Under the pieces are notes generated by a model that worked only from the letters and a program-made list of their open reading frames with translations, searched no databases and was not told the DNA's origin. A stretch of DNA of 64,000 bases from Corynebacterium parakroppenstedtii (GTDB lineage Bacteria > Actinomycetota > Actinomycetes > Mycobacteriales > Mycobacteriaceae): assembly GCF_019754935.1 (NCBI RefSeq), contig NZ_JAGSOA010000001.1:1178001-1242000 (forward strand). Reading direction: 5' to 3'. Numbering within the stretch: the first letter of the stretch is position 1; each line of letters begins with the position of its first letter. A program made the position numbers and the translations under genes. Below, piece by piece: positions 29,076-37,969 of the stretch.

Positions 29076-29087
29076 CAGACCAGTCTG
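29076..29087. promoter_or_regulatory. Palindrome CAGAC-CA-GTCTG upstream of the symporter
   Basis: A 5-base perfect inverted repeat next to TATAAATA, about 75 bases before the dicarboxylate symporter. Position fits an operator over a promoter; the regulator is unknown. Confidence 0.3.
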
Positions 29088-29159
29088 CACGGGCTCCGGC
29101 TTGACCAGCCATAACACCTCCCGCCGTCCCGCACGCAGTTCCCACAGCGAAGGAGACAC

Positions 29160-30590
29160 ATGGCCGATTCAGCTGACACGAAAACCGACACAAAACTCAA
29201 CAACACCGTCGATGAGAAAAAGAAGTTCCTCCCCGGGTGGATGACCGGGTTCGGCGCCCAAGTGATCGCCGGCCTTATTATTGGCCTCATCCTCGGTTTT
29301 ATCGCCCGCGCTCAAAGCAACGGACTCGACGGCGACAAGGAAGGATGGCTAGGCTCGCTGCTCGACGGAGTCGGCACTGCCTACGTGCAGCTTCTGAAAG
29401 TGATGATCCCACCGCTGGTCGTCACCGCGGTCATTACCTCTGTGGCAAACCTGCGGAAAGTGACTAACGCGGCGCGGCTCGCGATCAGCACGCTCGTGTG
29501 GTTCGCCATCACCGCGTTCTTCTCTGTCCTCGCGGGAATCATTGTCGCGCTGGTTATGAAACCTGGTGAAGGTACCAGCGTCGACGCCTCCACGGCTGCG
29601 GACCCATCGCATACCGGCAGCTGGCTGGCCTTCATCGAGGGAATCGTCCCATCGAATATCTTGGGGCTGGGTGCATCAACCGCATCAAGTGGCGATGGCA
29701 TTGACCTGTCCTTCAATGTGCTCCAGCTGCTGGTTATTTCGCTGGCCATCGGCATTGCAGCCGTGAAAACTGGGCACGCGGCGGAACCGTTCCTGCGGTT
29801 TAACGAATCCGTCCTCAAGATCGTGCAAACCGTGCTGTGGTGGATTATTCGCCTAGCACCGATTGGCACGGCCGCGCTGATCGGGCATGCCGTGTCGAAC
29901 TACGGGTGGGACGCGCTCGGTTCGCTCGGCAAATTTGTGCTTGCTATTTACGTTGGCTTGGCCATTGTTCTGGGCATTATCTATCCCACGGTGCTCGCCA
30001 CCAATGATCTTTCCGTGTCGGGTTTCTACCGCCGCGTCTGGCCTGTGACCAGCTTGGGCTTCGTCACGCGCTCGTCGATGGGAGTTATGCCTGTCACCCA
30101 GCGCGTCACCGAGCAGCGCATGGGTGTGCCATCGGAGTATGCGTCCTTCGCTATCCCGCTGGGTGCGACCACCAAAATGGACGGGTGCGCATCGGTCTAC
30201 CCCGCGGTCGCCGCGATTTTCGTCGCCCAGTTCTATGGCACTCCCCTAAACTTCACTGATTACCTACTCATTATCTTCGTTTCGGTTATTGGTTCCGCGG
30301 CGACGGCTGGCACGACCGGTGCAACGGTCATGTTGACATTGACATTATCGACGCTGGGCCTCCCGCTATCCGGTGTCGGCTTGCTGCTGGCTATCGAGCC
30401 GATTATCGACATGGGACGCACGGCTGTAAACGTGACCGGGCAGTCCCTGGCCACAACGGTGGTGGCGAAGCGCGCCGGAATTTTGGACATGCCCACGTGG
30501 GACGCTGGCGACCATGACTGGGAGGATGCCCAGAAATCCGAAACGGGCGAGGAGCCCTCGCCGGTTCACACGCCGTATAATTCACCGTGA
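29160..30590 (+). CDS. Dicarboxylate/amino-acid:cation symporter (DAACS family)
   Basis: A 476-residue membrane carrier taking up dicarboxylates (succinate, fumarate, malate) or glutamate with Na+ or H+. Eight or so hydrophobic segments; the conserved re-entrant motif IPLGATTKMDGCA and the last-helix motif NVTGQSLATTVVAKR are present. AAGGAG precedes the ATG. Location beside ramB, aceA and glcB suggests C4-dicarboxylate uptake, like C. glutamicum DctA; that is inference. Confidence 0.88.
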   Translation: MADSADTKTDTKLNNTVDEKKKFLPGWMTGFGAQVIAGLIIGLILGFIARAQSNGLDGDKEGWLGSLLDGVGTAYVQLLKVMIPPLVVTAVITSVANLRKVTNAARLAISTLVWFAITAFFSVLAGIIVALVMKPGEGTSVDASTAADPSHTGSWLAFIEGIVPSNILGLGASTASSGDGIDLSFNVLQLLVISLAIGIAAVKTGHAAEPFLRFNESVLKIVQTVLWWIIRLAPIGTAALIGHAVSNYGWDALGSLGKFVLAIYVGLAIVLGIIYPTVLATNDLSVSGFYRRVWPVTSLGFVTRSSMGVMPVTQRVTEQRMGVPSEYASFAIPLGATTKMDGCASVYPAVAAIFVAQFYGTPLNFTDYLLIIFVSVIGSAATAGTTGATVMLTLTLSTLGLPLSGVGLLLAIEPIIDMGRTAVNVTGQSLATTVVAKRAGILDMPTWDAGDHDWEDAQKSETGEEPSPVHTPYNSP

Positions 30591-30659
30591 CGTGAAGCAA
30601 CATGGGGCTGCTTCGGGTTACTACGGCTTCGGGCGATTTTCGGGTGGAGGGAGGTGCCT

Positions 30660-32219
30660 GTGACTCAAGCGTTTGTTGTGGGCAGTGGCCCGAACGGACT
30701 CGCGGCGGCCGTCACTCTCGCGCTCGCTGGGTGTGACGTCACTGTCATTGAGGCTCAGAGCACCATCGGCGGAGGTGCCCGTTCCACCGAACTGACCCTG
30801 CCCGGACTCATCCACGATCACTGCGCGGCGATTCACCCACTCGCGCTAGAGAATCCGCTCCTGCAGTCTTTAACCAGTGACGATAATGCGAGCCTGGAGT
30901 GGTTATGGCCGGCAGTGCAATGCGCGCATCCGCTCATCCAAACCGCACGGGGTGGAGCCGCGCCCGGCTCCGGCGGTGCTGCCGCTGCCTCCGCTGGCGC
31001 CGCGCTCTATCGCGATGTCCACGCGACGGCCCAACAGTTTCCCACTGCACACGATCGGTTCTGGTGGGAGCGACTATTCCACCCTCTGGCCAGCAACTTT
31101 GCAGAACTCGCGCCAGATATTCTTCAGCCGCCCTTACGACTATTCCGGCGGCGGGCACGGCATACAGATAAGACAGTCGGACGCCGATGGGGAAATCTTC
31201 TCCGCTTCGGCGTTCCCGCAGGACTCCCCGCTGTGGCTACTTCCCACTTATGGCAATCCCCAGAGGCCCGCGCGCTCTTCGCCGCCGTCGCTGCGCACGG
31301 TTTTCGGCCGTTGACGGGCCTTGGCTCGTCCGCCATCGGGATGATGCTCACCACCGCCGCCCATGCACGCGGCTGGCCCGTCGCCAAGGGTGGTTCGCAG
31401 GCCATCACCGATGCTTTTGTTCACGCTCTGCAGCGATCCGGCGGACACGTCACAACCGGCAGCGCTATCAGGTCTCTTGACGACCTTCCTGCCGGCGCTA
31501 ACGACATCGTCATGCTGGACACGACACCGCAAGCCGCCCTAAACATCATCGGCGCTAGCCGACGTCCTCCGCAGGTGCCCGCTCATGTGCGCGCGGCTCT
31601 GTCGCGGTACAGGTACGGTCCGGGCGTTGCCGTTGTGAATTTCGCCATCGACGGAGATATTCCGTGGACGTACCAGCCGGCCCGGCGCGCGGGAACTGTG
31701 CATCTGGGTGGTTCAGTGCGCGATATTCACGCCGCTGAGCGGGAGATCAACCGTGGTCGCCTACCGGAGCGACCTTTCGTGTTGGTGACCCAACAGTACG
31801 TTGCCGATCCGTCGCGGAGCAGCGAAAGCCTCCACCCCATCGACGCCTACGCTCACGTTCCGGCGGGATACACAGGGAATCGCTCCGAGCAGTACGACGC
31901 GTCCGCACTGTGCGCCTCCATCGAGAGACAAATTGAGCAGTACGCGCCGGGATTTCGCGAGAGAATCGTCGCTAAGAAAATCAGGACTCCCGCGGATGTT
32001 GAGCGCGACAATGCCAATTTTGTGGGTGGCAACATTACAACCGGGGCGAACACACTCGGCGGGTTACTGGGCAGGCCGCGATTATCGACGAACCCGTACA
32101 CGATCTCCGCTCATGGCGATGGACCGCGTGTGTACTTGTGTTCGGCGGCGACTCCTCCGGGCGCGGGGGCGCACGGGTTGTGCGGCCTTTACGCTGCTCA
32201 GGCTGCACTGTCACGCTAG
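30660..32219 (+). CDS. FAD-dependent oxidoreductase, phytoene-desaturase/CrtI-like
   Basis: A 519-residue flavoprotein. N-terminal dinucleotide-binding motif FVVGSGPNGLAAAVTLALAG followed by the IEAQSTIGGGARS segment, typical of the CrtI/amine oxidase superfamily; the C-terminal FAD motif is the stretch ending PGAGAHGLCGLYAA. GTG 30660 has GGAGGGAGG five bases upstream; a GTG two codons earlier is less likely. Members annotated as phytoene dehydrogenase-like often act on unknown substrates; no carotenoid genes are near. Its last codons lie in the first copy of a tandem repeat. Confidence 0.82.
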   Translation: MTQAFVVGSGPNGLAAAVTLALAGCDVTVIEAQSTIGGGARSTELTLPGLIHDHCAAIHPLALENPLLQSLTSDDNASLEWLWPAVQCAHPLIQTARGGAAPGSGGAAAASAGAALYRDVHATAQQFPTAHDRFWWERLFHPLASNFAELAPDILQPPLRLFRRRARHTDKTVGRRWGNLLRFGVPAGLPAVATSHLWQSPEARALFAAVAAHGFRPLTGLGSSAIGMMLTTAAHARGWPVAKGGSQAITDAFVHALQRSGGHVTTGSAIRSLDDLPAGANDIVMLDTTPQAALNIIGASRRPPQVPAHVRAALSRYRYGPGVAVVNFAIDGDIPWTYQPARRAGTVHLGGSVRDIHAAEREINRGRLPERPFVLVTQQYVADPSRSSESLHPIDAYAHVPAGYTGNRSEQYDASALCASIERQIEQYAPGFRERIVAKKIRTPADVERDNANFVGGNITTGANTLGGLLGRPRLSTNPYTISAHGDGPRVYLCSAATPPGAGAHGLCGLYAAQAALSR

Positions 32220-32260
32220 CGACTGCACTGTCACGCTAGCGACTGCACTGTCACGCTAGC
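32201..32260. repeat. Three tandem copies of a 20-bp unit across a stop codon
   Basis: The unit GACTGCACTGTCACGCTAGC occurs at 32201-32220 (one mismatch), 32221-32240 and 32241-32260. The first copy encodes the last residues and TAG stop of the oxidoreductase gene. The unit length is not a multiple of three, so extra copies leave the protein end unchanged. Likely slipped-strand expansion. Confidence 0.9.
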
Positions 32261-32301
32261 CGACAAGCACAGCGCGGTGTGAACCGCGGGCTCCTACTAC
32301 G

Positions 32302-33864
32302 CTATTTCGATCCGACGTTCGCGAAGTCCACGCTCGACCACGCCTCACGCATGTCGTGGCGCGGATCGTTCACGGTCGTTTCGCCGTCGTCGCCAAAGAT
32401 GTGCGTTGATCGGTCGTCGGAGTAGGGGGTGAAACCGGGGGCTCCGTCGTGAATGAAGTCCCGCCACCGGCGTTGCATCGCTGCCGTCGTTGCTTTGATG
32501 CGATCCAGGCCGCCGATAGTAAACGCTTTCGAAGCAATCCCTGAGTCATACCGGCCGAAAAGGAGCGGGAGATCCCAAGTATGTGTCGCCCCCAGTCCTA
32601 ATGCTTTGAAGAAAGGTGTGGAGGCGTCGAGGCGGTACATCCACACGTTGCTGGGCGACCACCGTTCTGCCAGTGCGATCGACGGAGCCCAGAACAGGCA
32701 ATCACCAAAGAGGTCAGCGCACTCTGTGCGTGATTGGCCATTGCGATACATCTGTCGGAACACGTCAGCGGCGTCTGGCCCAATAGATTCGGCAAAACGC
32801 TGGGCCCGGTGACGTTGCGTTGCCGTCGTGACTCTCCTGAGCCGCATGAAGTAGTATTCGTGGCTCACTGTTCCGATCAGCAGCGGAACTTTGCCACCAA
32901 CCCCGGGGGCAGTTGGCGTGATCTCCAGCGGGTGACGCGGAAGGAGGTCACCGTCGATAACGGGGGCAAAAGGCCCACCGAACTCCACGTTTTTCACGTT
33001 TTCCTGAAGCAGCGCTCCACTTAGCGCCCCTATTGTCCGCGAATCCACCGTCAACGGATTGTCGCATCTGTCAAACAGGCGGTTGGCCCACAGTGCGGCT
33101 AAGTCCGGGTGGTGCACCATCGCCAGTGGCGGCGAGAGCATGATGACACCGGCTATTACCTTTTCCAGCTGGGGCACGGCGGTTAGGGATGCAACCAGCC
33201 CACCTCCCGACGATTGCCCCATCGCGATAATCCGATGTGGATCCCCACCAAATACTTCCGCGTTGTCACGGATCCACGTCACGGCCATCACGGCGTCGGA
33301 GAGCTGCGTGTTGGTATCGAAACGGTCAGCGGGGAGGTCGGGCTGCGGTGTTCCATAGCTCAGCGACAGTCCTCCTGCCACCCCGATACGGTAATTCACA
33401 GCGACGACGACGGCGTCGAGTGCCGTCGCCAAGTACTGGGCGGAATATAGCCTTTTGGCGGCGGATCCGAATGCGTTTGATCCGCCGTGGAAAAAGACCA
33501 CGACAGGCCGACGGGCTGTCGGATCGACAGCTGATCGTGATGACGGGTCGCGAGGAACGACGACGTCGAGCCACAAGCAGTTTTCTGACCCGATGACACC
33601 GTGGTCAGCGTTGCGGATTTGTATGCAGGGGCTTCCGGACTGGGTTGCTAAGAGGGGTGTTGACCAGGGCTCTTTGGGGCGGGCACGACGAAAGCGTAGA
33701 TCACCGGTGGGTGGTTCGGCATAGGGGATGCCCCGAAACGCGGCCACGCCCGTTTCTGCGTGGCCAACGACCGGGCCGGTGGTGGTTTTCACGGTCCAGT
33801 TATCGCGAAATGCCCACTTATGTGGTGAAGCTCGATGAGAAGAATCATTAACAGGAATTGACAC
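32302..33864 (-). CDS. Type B carboxylesterase (first of two paralogs)
   Basis: A 520-residue alpha/beta hydrolase of the carboxylesterase/lipase type B family. Seen: GPVVGHAETGVAAFRGIPYAEPP, ENCLWLDVVVP, oxyanion region FFHGGSN, nucleophile serine in GQSSGGG, and the likely catalytic histidine in LGATHTWDLPLLFGRYDS. No signal peptide. GTG start at 33864. It lies 51 bases after a paralog of the same direction, with matching motifs throughout, indicating tandem duplication. Confidence 0.88.
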   Translation of the reverse strand: MSIPVNDSSHRASPHKWAFRDNWTVKTTTGPVVGHAETGVAAFRGIPYAEPPTGDLRFRRARPKEPWSTPLLATQSGSPCIQIRNADHGVIGSENCLWLDVVVPRDPSSRSAVDPTARRPVVVFFHGGSNAFGSAAKRLYSAQYLATALDAVVVAVNYRIGVAGGLSLSYGTPQPDLPADRFDTNTQLSDAVMAVTWIRDNAEVFGGDPHRIIAMGQSSGGGLVASLTAVPQLEKVIAGVIMLSPPLAMVHHPDLAALWANRLFDRCDNPLTVDSRTIGALSGALLQENVKNVEFGGPFAPVIDGDLLPRHPLEITPTAPGVGGKVPLLIGTVSHEYYFMRLRRVTTATQRHRAQRFAESIGPDAADVFRQMYRNGQSRTECADLFGDCLFWAPSIALAERWSPSNVWMYRLDASTPFFKALGLGATHTWDLPLLFGRYDSGIASKAFTIGGLDRIKATTAAMQRRWRDFIHDGAPGFTPYSDDRSTHIFGDDGETTVNDPRHDMREAWSSVDFANVGSK

Positions 33865-33915
33865 ATTTATAATTGTAGTAAATACAGCGAAATAAATATT
33901 CCTTATTTGACGAGA

Positions 33916-35613
33916 TTAATTCGTCAGATCGACGTCTGACCAGGCCCGACGCAGGTCACCAGACGGATCTTCTGCTGTACGCTCGCCCGCACTAAAAATC
34001 TGGGTCGCAAAGCCGTCACTGAGTGGCGGGAACCCTGGATTGCCAGAATGGATAAAATTCTTCCACCGAAGTTGCATCACGGCACTGGTAGCCCGCATCT
34101 GATCGTGGCCACCCAAATACAGCGCGTCGGGGCCTTTTCCGGAATCATAGCGTTCAAATAAGAGCGGCAAATCTAGAGCGTGCGTCGCGCCCAACCCGGA
34201 CAGCCGAAGCGAGGGTGTCACCATATCGAGTCGATACATCCAGGCTTTCCCTTGTGGCCACCGGGACGCTAATTGCAGTGATGACGCTAAGAACAAGGCA
34301 TCGCCGGCAAATCTCCCACACTCCGCACGGGAGCGGCCTCCGCGATAAAACTCTGCCAAGATTTCCGGGGCACTCCCACCAATGGATTGAGCCAACCGAC
34401 GAACGCGCGCGCGTTGGGCGCGAGTCGACATGCGTTCCCACCGCATAACCAGGTATTCATCGGCGTTCGTCCCAATCAGGAGCGGGATGTCCATGCCCGG
34501 GGTGCCGTCGTCAACAGGTACTTCTTGGCGTTCATCCCGTGATTTTTTGTGCGGTTCGTCATGCGGAGACGATGAGCGAATAGCCAGGGGATGCCGAGTC
34601 ATAAGGTCCCCGTCGACAGTCGGTGCGAAAGGGCCGGAAAACTCGAGGTAGTCGTCGTTAATGACGTTCAAGCGTTCGGTGAGGTGCGCGAGTTGCATGG
34701 CAGAGATGCCGTTGAGGTCTGGATTTTCGGCTCTCGCACGGTCTGCCCACCGGCCTGCGGCTGCGGGTGAATGAACCATCGCGACGGGTGGGGATTGCGC
34801 GATAGCTCCAGCGATGATTCCGCGGAGCTCCGGTACGGCGGTGAGGGCAGTCACCATTGCGCCACCCGAGGATTCACCCATGATCGTGATGCGGGCGGGG
34901 TCTCCGCCGAATGCCTCAGCATTATCATGAACCCACCGTACGGCCGTGACGAGATCCGATAGACCCGGGTTGGAGTCTGCCCTGGTGACGGGCTCTGTGA
35001 CGACGTCCTTTAAGCGGTTGGCCTTCAGCGCCTGCGCTGATTCATGCGCTGAGTAATTTAACGACAGCTGCCCCAGGATTCCCACACGATAGTTGACCGC
35101 CACGACCACCGCATCCATGGCTTGAGCGAAGTACTGCCCGGTGAGCAGCGGTTCGTTGGCGGAGCCATGGACGTTCGACCCACCATGAAAGTACACGACG
35201 ATGGGACGGCGAGCATCCCGATCAATCATATGGCGCTGGCGTGCGGTCGTGCCCCCGTTGCCCGGGCGTCGTCCACCCGAGCGAGTGGCCGTTAAGGGAA
35301 CGACAACATTGAGCCACAAACAGTCTTCCGACCCCACCCACCCCACGGACTTATTGCGATACTGGGCGCAATAGTCGCCGGGGTGGTCCGCGATCAGCGG
35401 TTCTGTCCATGGTTCCACTGGTTGGGCACGCCGGAATCGCATGTCGCCTCGGGGCGGTTGGGCGTACGGTATTCCGCGGAAAGCAACGACGCCTGTTTCG
35501 GCATGCCCTTTGATGGGGCCAGTGGTGGTGTCAACAATCCAGGCGCCGCGGAAGCTGTGATTGCGTCGCGACGATGTACGGGCGTGTGTGTCAGCGTTCA
35601 TGGCTCCGGTCAT
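33916..35613 (-). CDS. Type B carboxylesterase (second paralog)
   Basis: A 565-residue paralog of the neighbouring esterase. Shared landmarks: GVVAFRGIPYAQPPRGDMRFRRAQP, EDCLWLNVVVP, YFHGGSN, the serine in GESSGGA, and LGATHALDLPLLFERYDS. It carries two extra loops: a basic insert after VVVPLTATRSGG and a linker near SSPHDEPHKKSRDERQ. The serine motif differs (GES versus GQS), so substrates may have diverged. Both starts (35613 or 35601) lack a good ribosome-binding site. Confidence 0.88.
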   Translation of the reverse strand: MTGAMNADTHARTSSRRNHSFRGAWIVDTTTGPIKGHAETGVVAFRGIPYAQPPRGDMRFRRAQPVEPWTEPLIADHPGDYCAQYRNKSVGWVGSEDCLWLNVVVPLTATRSGGRRPGNGGTTARQRHMIDRDARRPIVVYFHGGSNVHGSANEPLLTGQYFAQAMDAVVVAVNYRVGILGQLSLNYSAHESAQALKANRLKDVVTEPVTRADSNPGLSDLVTAVRWVHDNAEAFGGDPARITIMGESSGGAMVTALTAVPELRGIIAGAIAQSPPVAMVHSPAAAGRWADRARAENPDLNGISAMQLAHLTERLNVINDDYLEFSGPFAPTVDGDLMTRHPLAIRSSSPHDEPHKKSRDERQEVPVDDGTPGMDIPLLIGTNADEYLVMRWERMSTRAQRARVRRLAQSIGGSAPEILAEFYRGGRSRAECGRFAGDALFLASSLQLASRWPQGKAWMYRLDMVTPSLRLSGLGATHALDLPLLFERYDSGKGPDALYLGGHDQMRATSAVMQLRWKNFIHSGNPGFPPLSDGFATQIFSAGERTAEDPSGDLRRAWSDVDLTN

Positions 35614-35700
35614 GGTGTGGGCCAGTGTAGAGGAATTGTGATTGATGATGTCGAGGGCACGTGCCGACGTCGGGGGTCCGACGATTACTTGCCGACGTCG

Positions 35701-37923
35701 CTACCCACGCGGGATACCAAGCGCGCTTGCCGCTGCCGCATCAGTTTCCTGCAACATCAGCGGGTCAGTACCTGGCATTGGCGAAATGGTGGTATCCGCC
35801 CGCATCTCTTGGAGCGGAATTCCCAACATGTGGATGCGCGGATCGGTTGCGCCGTCGGAATGGATAATCCGACATGTAGTCATGTCGACTTCGGGTGCTC
35901 GGGTTGGGATGAGGTGCCGTTTGGAACTCTCACCGTCACGTGTTGCGCTGTCCTCATGTGGTGTATGCAGTGCAAATGGCCTCATTCTTCCCGACGCCAC
36001 CAGCGCTCGCGTTAGCGGATCCGCACTCCTCGTAACGTTCGGTTTGTGTTGCCACGCATCGATCAGCGTCGTGGAATACACGGGGTGTGCGCCCGTGGTG
36101 GGCGAGGTCAGCACGAACTGTGGTTCGTCGTCGTGGTCGGTGGTCACGCCGACGATCGGATCGGCGCCTGCAAAAACGACCAGTCCAGCGTCGATAAGAG
36201 CGATCAGCTCCGCGGTGCGGAACGCGGGCGGCCCGGAGCCGACGTTGGCACCGATCCGGACGAATTCGGCATAGTCGCGCCTGCGTGACTCGGGGGTGAA
36301 TTGTCCTGGTTCATCAGCAATGGCGACGGTTTTGCGCGCGGCTCCGATGACCTGCAATCCCGCCTTGACCGCTGATTCCCGGCCTCGGCGCGCTTCGGCC
36401 AAGTCATTCTTCAACGCTTCTTTGACCGCCTTGGTGAGGGCGCGGATGGCGGATTCGGTGTCTGGCACATCGGAATCTGTCGCCTCCGGTAGCTCGGCCG
36501 CGATCCTGGACATCGGATCGGCGTAATAGGGCAGGTCAAAGCGGTCCGGGGGAACAACCAGACCATCGAGCCGTGGATCATTGTGAAGCGACCAGGGGTC
36601 TGTGGTTGGGTCGTCGATAATACGGAGAATCTGGCTGAGTGCCTCGTCGGAGCCGCGAAGGAGCACGCGATAGTAGGCAGCTTGTGCGTCGCGCAGGATC
36701 GCCGGCCACAGGGTGGTGGAGAAATCGATACTGCCTGCAGGTGAATCACTGGGTAGCGCCTGGATCGCGGACTTCAGCCGAGGCATCGGTGCCGCCGGCG
36801 GGAGCGAGCCAAACACGGGTTTCGGCTGGTAAGGGTACCCGTGGTGGGATGTCACGATGAGCCGCGGTTCCCGGCCAGAGAGCTTATAGCTCTAGCTCAG
36901 GTCAAACGGGGAGGACGATGTGCGTTGGTACTCTCCGCCACGATCGATTGTCAGCCTTGCCATGAGGTCAAAGAAACCCATGCCCAGGCCCCGCACGATG
37001 ACGTCGGGCCGGTGTGCTTGTGAATCGTTTGGTGCCGCATTCTTACTAGTGCCGTGCCCGTCGGCAACGGAGTCAAGATCCTGATCAGCCGGGTGGCCGG
37101 GGTGGATCCAGGTCAGGTTCGGGTGCGCGGCGACACTCGCGCCCAGTACCGATTCAGCGGTGTTCGCGGTGGTGTCGGTCCAGCCGAGCGCCAATATGGT
37201 GGCGTCTGCGTCGACGGATGTTCCGTCGGACAGCGTGACGGTGTCCCGAGAACTCGTCTGTGCAGCGCGTGTTTTTTGCTTGCCGACGGGACCATCATCG
37301 CCTCCATGTACACCCGTGCCCGCGTCGCCATCAGCCCCTTCATCGCTTAGGCGGATATTGACGGCCCTGGCCTTATGAATATGCACAGTCACGCCAGGAA
37401 TTGTCCGAAGTCGGTCCACGGCGATGCCGAATACCCACCGCAGGTAATGCCCATACAATGCGCGCGAAGGGTGCGATTCAGGACGTGCTTGGCGGATCTC
37501 TGCCTCGTAATCCACTGGCATGGTGGGAGGGAATTCACGAAACAGGTCCGTTTTCTTGCGTGCGCGAGAGGAATCAGTGTCAGTTGGCCGAGGATGCACA
37601 GCATCGCCGCGGAGCAATTGAAACCACTCGTACAGGGTTGGGCCTTCCAGGACGGGGCCGCGCACGGTCGATCCCGGCTCAGTGAAGAGCGTCACTGCGT
37701 CTGCCAGAGTGTTCATGCATAGTGTGGGTGATTGGTCAGTCCTCCACACGCGGCCCGCGCCGGGTTCGACGTCGTCAATAAGGTGAATAGTAACCCCGAC
37801 AGAGAACGACATAGCGTTGCCGTCGGCCGCAGCCTGATCTGACGAGTCCTGCAGTAAACTTCCGAGCCGCTCCAAGACTGAGATCCCGCGTGGTCCGCCA
37901 CCAACAATCGCTATCGTTCGCAT
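35701..37923 (-). pseudogene. FAD/NAD(P)-binding protein gene interrupted by one in-frame amber codon
   Basis: From ATG 37923 the frame encodes a FAD-NAD(P)-binding protein (IAIVGGGPRGISVLERL; HLIDDVEPGAGRVWRTDQSP; CMNTLADAVTLF; ALYGHYLRWVF; GLGMGFFDLMARLTIDRGGEY). It stops at TAG 36892-36894 after 343 codons. The very next codons continue in the same frame (SYKLSGREPRLIVTSHHGYP) to the stop at 35701, a further 396 codons. The combined 740-codon gene matches the layout of single long actinobacterial flavoproteins of this type as I recall them. One base change explains the break. A GTG at 36855 could permit expression of the second half alone, but it lacks a nucleotide-binding site. Confidence 0.75.
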
Positions 37924-37969
37924 AATGCCACGGTAGCGCCCGCCCCTCGGCAAGAAAAGACAGGGCTGT

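Noticed and set aside
36892..36894. Amber codon read as a special amino acid
   Set aside because: Nothing in the window suggests amber recoding and corynebacteria are not known for it; mutation or sequence error is simpler.
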